Assembly: GCA_003562605.1 (NCBI GenBank)
Contig: PWUG01000168.1
Coordinates: 1-10,058, forward strand
Origin: Syntrophomonadaceae bacterium
GTDB lineage: Bacteria > Bacillota_D > Dethiobacteria > DTU022
DNA length: 10,058 nucleotides
Reading direction: 5' to 3'
In this document: positions 5,715-10,058 of the stretch, piece after piece
How the letters are laid out: each line of letters starts with the position of its first letter
How positions within the stretch are numbered: position 1 is the stretch's first letter
Translations under genes and position numbers: made by a program
Notes under the pieces: generated by a model
What the model was told of the DNA's origin: nothing
What the model saw: the letters and a program-made list of their open reading frames with translations, nothing else
The model's database searches: none

Positions 5715-6113
5715 GTGAAAGGTTGCCTCAAAATTGTGCCGGTTGCAATCACTTTTTTAATGATTGGATTTTTTATCCCTGCCGGCTTTGGCCAAAACGA
5801 AGCAGTAAAAGGCAATGTCTGTTTTGCCGGTCATGTCGACAGCAGCAGCCCCTGGTCAGGTGGTTATATTTATGAAAATTTTACTGCTGTAGGCAGGGTA
5901 GAGATCAATGATTCTTTCAGCATGAACAATCTTGGGCCCGGAACAAAGAGCGGCTCTGGCGAAAAGACCAATTTCAGCCCTGCTGTGGTAAAATCTGCTC
6001 CTGAAACAGTTACTGGCGTAGTTTCCGAAAAAGAAAATAACCCCGGTTCTGATCTGGCGTCCGTTCTCGGCGTTAGTATAATTGCCGTTCCCAGCTGGTT
6101 TGATCTCTTCTAG
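5715..6113 (+). CDS. Small exported protein of unknown function
   Basis: I do not recognise this protein. From the GTG at 5715 it has about 132 residues. It shows a lysine near the start, a hydrophobic run (IVPVAITFLMIGFFIPAGF) and a likely signal-peptidase site near GFG-QNE. The mature part is rich in Ser, Gly and Asn, has one Cys (in GNVCFAG), and ends in a hydrophobic stretch (SVLGVSIIAVPSWFDLF). It has no lipobox. The GTG at 5706 is in frame, but AAGGGG at 5698-5703 is only two bases from it and eleven from 5715, so 5715 is preferred. The upstream 120 bases are very AT-rich. A strong hairpin terminator follows. It may be cell-surface or secreted; any further role is unsupported. Confidence 0.6.
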   Translation: MKGCLKIVPVAITFLMIGFFIPAGFGQNEAVKGNVCFAGHVDSSSPWSGGYIYENFTAVGRVEINDSFSMNNLGPGTKSGSGEKTNFSPAVVKSAPETVTGVVSEKENNPGSDLASVLGVSIIAVPSWFDLF

Positions 6114-6170
6114 TCTGCCAATGGCATATAGTTAACAATTCCATTTCAACTGAATCTTTATCCTTAGTCA

Positions 6171-6199
6171 AAAAGGGGCGGCTTAAAGACGTCCCTTTT
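6171..6199 (+). terminator. Strong hairpin terminator after the exported-protein gene
   Basis: AAAAGGGGCG (6171-6180) pairs over ten positions with CGTCCCTTTT (6190-6199), with one G-U pair and a nine-base loop. The A-run before and T-run after make it work in both directions in principle. It isolates the exported-protein gene from the transporter operon. Confidence 0.75.
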
Positions 6200-6281
6200 A
6201 ATATACTTTTAGATTAATGCTCAAAATTAATTGCCTGGGAAAACCTGGTTATAAATAAGGTGAGGTTTATTCCGGCCAATA

Positions 6282-6309
6282 ATGACAAGATTATTTGAAA
6301 TAGTATAAA
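6282..6309 (+). promoter_or_regulatory. Promoter of the BASS transporter operon
   Basis: ATGACA (6282-6287, five of six) and TATAAA (6304-6309, five of six) are 16 bases apart. The inferred start is about 30 bases before the ATG at 6345, leaving room for GAAGGAG at 6331-6337. An alternative pair, TTGAAA (6295-6300) and AATAAT (6318-6323), would start on the ribosome site and is less likely. Confidence 0.5.
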
Positions 6310-6344
6310 ATATATAGAATAATAAGTTCAGAAGGAGAGTGATC

Positions 6345-7757
6345 ATGATTAACAGGGCTTATATACCCCGGTCGGCCTGGAAAAGTGGAATTATAATTAT
6401 TATCCTGATTATCCTTGTATCTATTAGCTCTACACCGGTTTTCGCCGGCGAGGATCTGTACCGCGAACTTTCCCGAGCGGCCAGGGATGAAGAGGCTGTA
6501 TTGTTCCGAGAGCTGGCAGAGCAGGGGCGTCAGCTTGACTGGGAGACTGCGGTGGAAGTTGAATTTGAAGGAAACCTGCGCTTTTTGGAAGCGGAAGGTC
6601 TCGAGCCGGCAGATAGCATCAGCGGCCTCTACCTGGTTCGCCGCCTTGATGGCGAGCTTTACATAGTATCGATCCCTCCGCCTGCTGAACTGGAAAGAAC
6701 CGGAACCACTGCTTATTACACCGGTCTGGATGATGTGCTGGGAGATAAACTGGTCTTTAAAGGTCTGCTTACCTCGGGAACGGTGGAAGGTGAAGAGTAT
6801 ACCTTCATCCGCTTTCTTGAAGGGCCGCAGCAATTGCTGTTGGACAGGGTTTTTAAAACCTCAATCATGTTTATGTTCTTTTTTGTCATGTTAGGTATGG
6901 GCCTTAACCTAACCTTGCAGGATTTCAGACTGGTATTACAAAAACCCAAAGGCATTTTAATTGGCATTATTCTGCAGTGGGTGGTAATGCCGCTTGTGGC
7001 CCTGGCCATGGCTTACGTGCTTGGTTTTTATCACAGTTTTCCTTTTATTTATGCAGGCCTGGTGCTGATATGTGCCTGCCCGGGCGGGGTAACCTCAAAC
7101 CTGATGACTTATTATGCCAGGGGTGATCTGGCCCTATCCGTCTCGCTTACCTCCCTGTCTACTGTCCTGGCACTCTTTTTCACTCCCCTTATCCTGACCG
7201 TTTTCAGTGCAAATATTCCTGATATAAATGTGCCGGCAGGACTGATTGTTCAGACAATCATCGGCCTGGTTCTGGTGCCCCTGGTACTGGGTATGTCGAT
7301 CCGCAGTAAGTGGTTAAACTTTGCCACAAGAGCCACTCCCTTCTTCTCTGCGCTTGGAATCTTTGCCCTGCTGATGGTTATCGGTGTCGGTATTATCACC
7401 AATGCTGAAAAATTTGCCGATACCGAGCGCTACAGTTTTCTTTTCTACGTAATGGTCATATCACTTTCGATCTTTGGAATGCTGCTTGCTGCTTTCTTAC
7501 CGAAGCTTTTCAATATCGGAAATTTCCAGACCAGGGCCATCTCGATGGAGGTTGGCCTGCGCAATTCCACCCTGGCGGTAACTATCGCCCTTTTGATCCA
7601 GGATTTGATGGGTGATTTTTACAGTTCCATGTTCGTGACTACCGCAATTTATGGGATCACCATGTATATTACCGGTTTTTTGATGATTGCTTTATATAAA
7701 CGCCTGCTTCCATTGGATAGCGTGGAAGATATGCCGGCTGCTGCAGTGCCGGAATAG
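6345..7757 (+). CDS. Bile acid:sodium symporter family (BASS/SBF) carrier with an N-terminal exported domain
   Basis: A 470-residue membrane protein in two parts. Residues 12-34 form a signal peptide or anchor ending VFA-GE. Residues 36-165 are a soluble, acidic domain (LYRELSRAARDEEAVLFREL, then a beta-rich stretch) that I do not recognise. Residues 170-455 are a BASS carrier with about nine to ten helices. It has CPGGVTSNLMTYYARGD (245-261) and MEVGLRNSTLA (401-411), which match the sodium-binding crossover segments of ASBT-type structures. Arg406 sits where ASBT from Neisseria has Gln264 of its second sodium site. Typical members are about 300-330 residues and lack such an N-terminus. Relatives move bile acids, pantoate or other organic anions with sodium. 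The ATG at 6345 is seven bases after GGAG; an in-frame GTG at 6339 is too close. It is co-directional with an enolase-superfamily gene 41 bp downstream. Confidence 0.88.
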   Translation: MINRAYIPRSAWKSGIIIIILIILVSISSTPVFAGEDLYRELSRAARDEEAVLFRELAEQGRQLDWETAVEVEFEGNLRFLEAEGLEPADSISGLYLVRRLDGELYIVSIPPPAELERTGTTAYYTGLDDVLGDKLVFKGLLTSGTVEGEEYTFIRFLEGPQQLLLDRVFKTSIMFMFFFVMLGMGLNLTLQDFRLVLQKPKGILIGIILQWVVMPLVALAMAYVLGFYHSFPFIYAGLVLICACPGGVTSNLMTYYARGDLALSVSLTSLSTVLALFFTPLILTVFSANIPDINVPAGLIVQTIIGLVLVPLVLGMSIRSKWLNFATRATPFFSALGIFALLMVIGVGIITNAEKFADTERYSFLFYVMVISLSIFGMLLAAFLPKLFNIGNFQTRAISMEVGLRNSTLAVTIALLIQDLMGDFYSSMFVTTAIYGITMYITGFLMIALYKRLLPLDSVEDMPAAAVPE

Positions 7758-7798
7758 ATTTGCTAATCTTAGCTCTTGCTGAAAGGAGTCATTATTAA

Positions 7799-9034
7799 AT
7801 GCTTGTAAATAAAATTGAACTTTATCATGTTTCCATTCCCCTGCCGACTGCTTTCTACCCGTCATGGATCCCCGGGTATCCACAAAAATTTAATCGTTGC
7901 ACTCTTCTTAAAATAACCACTGATGATGGGCTGGTAGGTTACAGCGCCGGAATGGCCATGGAAGAAGAGCGTGAAGGACTGGGCACTTTGCTCGGACAGT
8001 ACCTGATCAACCATGAAGTTGAAAAATTAGACGAGGTCAGGCACCTGCTCCGTGAGGCATCATACCTGGGCTGGCGGAACAACTGGATCGAAGCTGCATT
8101 TTGGGATTTAATCGGCAAAAAAGAAGGCAAGCCGCTTTACGAGCTGCTGGGAGGGAAAGGAGGCCGCATCCAGGCTTACTGTTCGACAGGTGAGGTGCAT
8201 GAGCCTGAGCGCCGTGCCGCAGAGGTTCTTGCCCGTAAAGATGAGGGCTTTGATATCGTTAAATTGCGCGTGCATGATTTTGAGATCAAAAAAGATATTG
8301 AGCAGGTCAGATCTGTGCGTGAAGCGGTTGGTGACAGCATGAAAATCGGAGTTGACGCCAACCAGGGCTGGCCGGTAACTATTATTGACAAACCGCCGAT
8401 CTGGGATCTGGAGAGGGCTGCAGAGTTTGCCGCGGCCTGCGAGGAATATGACGTGGCCTGGCTTGAAGAGCCGCTCGATATGTATGCCTTTGACGATATG
8501 GCCGCGCTGCGCCGCAGGACCAAAACCCCAATTGCCGGTGGTGAGCTGACTCCGGGTTGGCACGAACACAAGATCATGTTCGAAAAGGAATCTTTGGATA
8601 TTTACCAGCCAGATGCTACTTTCAGCGGGGTTGATACGGCTGTAAAGGTGATGCACGAAGCTAACCGCCGCGGTCTTAGGTTCAAAGCGCATACATGGAC
8701 CAACGGTATTGGCTTTGCCATAAATTTACAGATAGCTGCAGCAAACCCCAACCGGGAACCGATAGAGTTTCCTTACGAACCTCCGGCATGGGTACCGGAG
8801 TACCGCGATGGAATTTTAAAAGACCCTTTTATGATTGACAAGGAAGGATATATTACTATACCTGATAAGCCGGGCTTGGGAATCGAAATCAACGAGCAGG
8901 CATTAAACCGCTTTGGCCGAAAATATTTCGAGATGACCCCGCGCGGCCTGGCCATGAAAACAATAAGACAAAGAGGCCTTTTTGACGCCCTGAAACTGGC
9001 TAAAGCGAAGAAAAAAGGCCAGGCAGGAAAATGA
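7799..9034 (+). CDS. Enolase-superfamily enzyme, mandelate racemase subgroup (probable acid-sugar dehydratase or epimerase)
   Basis: A 411-residue cytoplasmic enzyme with the N-terminal capping domain and C-terminal barrel of the mandelate racemase/muconate lactonizing group. The metal ligands are Asp186 (GVDANQG), Glu223 (WLEEP) and Glu249 (AGGE). Lys155-x-Arg157 (VKLRVH) stands where the catalytic Lys-x-Lys pair lies on strand 2. Asp272 (YQPD) and His298 (KAHTW) form the Asp-His dyad of the mandelate racemase subgroup, and Glu323 (PIEFPY) matches the following acidic residue. Chemistry is therefore proton abstraction next to a carboxylate; the substrate is unknown. The tail after PGLGIEI is longer than usual and strongly basic (380-411). 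The start follows AAAGGAG. It is the second gene of an operon with the BASS carrier, which suggests that the carrier imports its substrate. Confidence 0.92.
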   Translation: MLVNKIELYHVSIPLPTAFYPSWIPGYPQKFNRCTLLKITTDDGLVGYSAGMAMEEEREGLGTLLGQYLINHEVEKLDEVRHLLREASYLGWRNNWIEAAFWDLIGKKEGKPLYELLGGKGGRIQAYCSTGEVHEPERRAAEVLARKDEGFDIVKLRVHDFEIKKDIEQVRSVREAVGDSMKIGVDANQGWPVTIIDKPPIWDLERAAEFAAACEEYDVAWLEEPLDMYAFDDMAALRRRTKTPIAGGELTPGWHEHKIMFEKESLDIYQPDATFSGVDTAVKVMHEANRRGLRFKAHTWTNGIGFAINLQIAAANPNREPIEFPYEPPAWVPEYRDGILKDPFMIDKEGYITIPDKPGLGIEINEQALNRFGRKYFEMTPRGLAMKTIRQRGLFDALKLAKAKKKGQAGK

Positions 9035-9070
9035 TATAGTTTTCCGTGCGTATTATCCTCCAAAATTGAA

Positions 9071-9119
9071 GGGCACTAAAAGCAACCGGATAAACCGGCA
9101 GGCTGAAAGTGCCCCCTTA
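9071..9119 (+). terminator. Branched hairpin with C/T tail after the transporter-enzyme operon
   Basis: GGGCACT (9071-9077) pairs with AGTGCCC (9108-9114). Inside lies a second hairpin, CCGG-ATAAA-CCGG (9086-9098), flanked by short AGC/GCT pairing. CCTTATTATT follows. It is most simply a terminator, though the T-run is broken and the nested stem is more elaborate than termination needs. Confidence 0.45.
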
Positions 9120-9354
9120 TTATTCCGATATTACTACAAAAATCTTCTAAGTAAAAAACCTTACAAAGTAAAGATTTAGCGTGAAGCAATAACTCCGTCC
9201 CCCTGCTTCGGTCTAAAAAACCACTGGCAGGGCATGGCAGGGCGAGGTGAATAAAGGTATAATGTTTGTATATAAATTCTTGTTGCTAAAAAAACAAAGT
9301 ATTCATGTTTGACTAAAGTATAGACGCTTTGCTACTGAAAGGGGATGCTGAAAA
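9120..9354 (+). promoter_or_regulatory. Repeat-rich leader or promoter region of the dehydratase gene
   Basis: No gene is seen here. It contains, in order: an AT-rich nested inverted repeat (AAATCTT 9140-9146 with AAGATTT 9171-9177, enclosing GTAA/TTAC); GAAGCA 9183-9188 with TGCTTC 9204-9209; a tandem ten-base duplication TGGCAGGGC(A/G) at 9225-9244; a consensus TATAAT at 9258-9263 without a good -35; and two AAAGTAT copies (9296-9302, 9315-9321). If the TATAAT is used, the leader to the GTG at 9355 is about 85 bases. Confidence 0.35.
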
Positions 9355-10058
9355 GTGAGAACGAAAGAGCAGTATATGCAGGGGCTGGGAAAAATGAACC
9401 GCAACCTTTATTCCGACGGGGAGAAGATTGACCGGCTCGATGAGCGCCAGCAGGCAGCTCTTAACGTGATGAACATCACATATGATGCCGCGTGGGACGA
9501 GGAGAGTAAAGAGCTCTGCACGGCGACTTCCCACCTGACGGGTGAAACCATTAACCGCTTCACCCACATTCATCAGAACCCGGGGGATCTTCATAAAAAA
9601 CAGGATATGACCCGTTTTCTATGTAACAAGGTGGGTCAGTGTATCCAGCGGTGCATGGGGGTCGATGCCGCCAACGCTATTCACGCCGTTTCTTACATGG
9701 TCCAACAGTTTCCGGACGCTAAGACGGCTTATCACGACAACTGGCTCAAGTGGTTGGAAAGGTTCCAGAGCGATGACCTGGTCGGGTGCTGTGCCCAGAC
9801 CGATGTTAAAGGGGAGCGATTGAAGAGGCCTTCAGAGCAAACCGACCCGGATATGTACTTGCGGGTGGTGGAAGAACGCAGTGACGGTATCGTAGTTCGC
9901 GGTTCCAAGGTGCATATTTCTGAGGCTTCGATTGCCGACGAGATCCTGGTGGTGCCGAACAGGGCCCTGAAAGGTAATGAAAAGGAATATGCGCTCTGCT
10001 TTGCAGTTCCGGCCGACTATGATGGAGTTAAGCAGATTGTCCACTTTCATAATTTGCG
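9355..10058 (+). CDS. abfD: 4-hydroxybutyryl-CoA dehydratase/vinylacetyl-CoA delta-isomerase-like protein, N-terminal part
   Basis: The first 234 residues of a flavin and [4Fe-4S] enzyme that converts 4-hydroxybutyryl-CoA to crotonyl-CoA by a radical route, used in succinate/GABA fermentation by anaerobes; it belongs to the 4-hydroxyphenylacetate 3-hydroxylase fold. Diagnostic segments are TATSHLTGETINRF (56-69), HIHQNPGDLHKKQDMTR (71-87), QCIQRCMG (95-102), LVGCCAQTDVKG (142-153) and DGIVVRGSKVHIS (177-189). Cys96 and Cys100 in CxxxC correspond to cluster ligands Cys99 and Cys103 of the Clostridium aminobutyricum enzyme; HpaB-type hydroxylases lack them. The remaining ligands (His292, Cys299 there) lie beyond the window. 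The start is GTG 9355, ten bases after AAAGGGG (9338-9344), giving VRTKEQYMQGL as in the family. Partner CoA-transferase or dehydrogenase genes are not visible, so a paralogue with another acyl-CoA substrate is possible. Confidence 0.9.
   Translation, partial: MRTKEQYMQGLGKMNRNLYSDGEKIDRLDERQQAALNVMNITYDAAWDEESKELCTATSHLTGETINRFTHIHQNPGDLHKKQDMTRFLCNKVGQCIQRCMGVDAANAIHAVSYMVQQFPDAKTAYHDNWLKWLERFQSDDLVGCCAQTDVKGERLKRPSEQTDPDMYLRVVEERSDGIVVRGSKVHISEASIADEILVVPNRALKGNEKEYALCFAVPADYDGVKQIVHFHNL

Noticed and set aside
6291..6833. 180-codon minus-strand frame
   Set aside because: It covers the promoter and N-terminal domain of the BASS gene in antisense; the plus strand has a promoter, ribosome site and signal peptide.
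8108..8692. 194-codon minus-strand frame
   Set aside because: It lies wholly opposite the enolase-superfamily gene, whose catalytic residues are all in place; it is an antisense shadow.

Overview
The window looks like a chromosomal segment from a bacterium of the Clostridia (Firmicutes), possibly an anaerobic, syntroph-like or Peptococcaceae-type organism. This is inferred from the AGGAG/AAGGGG ribosome binding sites, sigma-A-type promoters, short intergenic gaps, a short Firmicutes-style PurC, a YcgR-type PilZ protein, and a 4-hydroxybutyryl-CoA dehydratase-like enzyme, an oxygen-sensitive radical enzyme of anaerobes. Base composition is moderate and fairly even. I see no tRNA, rRNA, CRISPR array, transposase or phage gene.

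Layout from left to right. Positions 1-1241 (minus strand): a solo B3/4-domain protein followed by a family-2 glycosyltransferase that runs off the left edge. Both are probably transcribed from an extended -10 promoter at 1268-1276. Positions 1242-2173 (plus): a short intergenic stretch with a possible 22-codon ORF, then purC standing apart from other purine genes. Positions 2240-2986 (plus): a hairpin terminator, a promoter, a folded leader, and a YcgR-like PilZ gene split by an apparent frameshift. Positions 3204-4121 (plus): a ten-helix EamA/DMT permease, convergent and almost abutting an NfsA-type nitroreductase (4131-4865, minus). The nitroreductase has a textbook promoter with a perfect palindrome in its spacer. 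Positions 5131-6113 (plus): a YjbQ-family protein and an unrecognised small exported protein, closed by a strong hairpin. Positions 6345-9034 (plus): a two-gene operon of a bile-acid:sodium-symporter-family (BASS) carrier with an unusual exported N-terminal domain, plus a mandelate-racemase-like enolase-superfamily enzyme. Positions 9035-9354: a gene-free stretch dense in inverted repeats. Positions 9355-10058 (plus): the N-terminal two thirds or so of not-quite-half of a 4-hydroxybutyryl-CoA dehydratase-like protein, cut by the right edge.

Most genes look like independent housekeeping or accessory units. The pair most likely to work together is the BASS carrier and the enolase-superfamily enzyme, 41 bp apart with no terminator between them. 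The inferred role is uptake of an organic acid, probably a hydroxy- or sugar acid, followed by its dehydration or epimerisation. Whether the dehydratase downstream belongs to the same catabolism is open, because a hairpin and 320 bp separate them. The points most worth a second look are the N-terminal domain fused to the carrier, the frameshifted PilZ gene, the operator-like palindrome at the nitroreductase promoter, the unknown exported protein, and the structured region ahead of the dehydratase gene.
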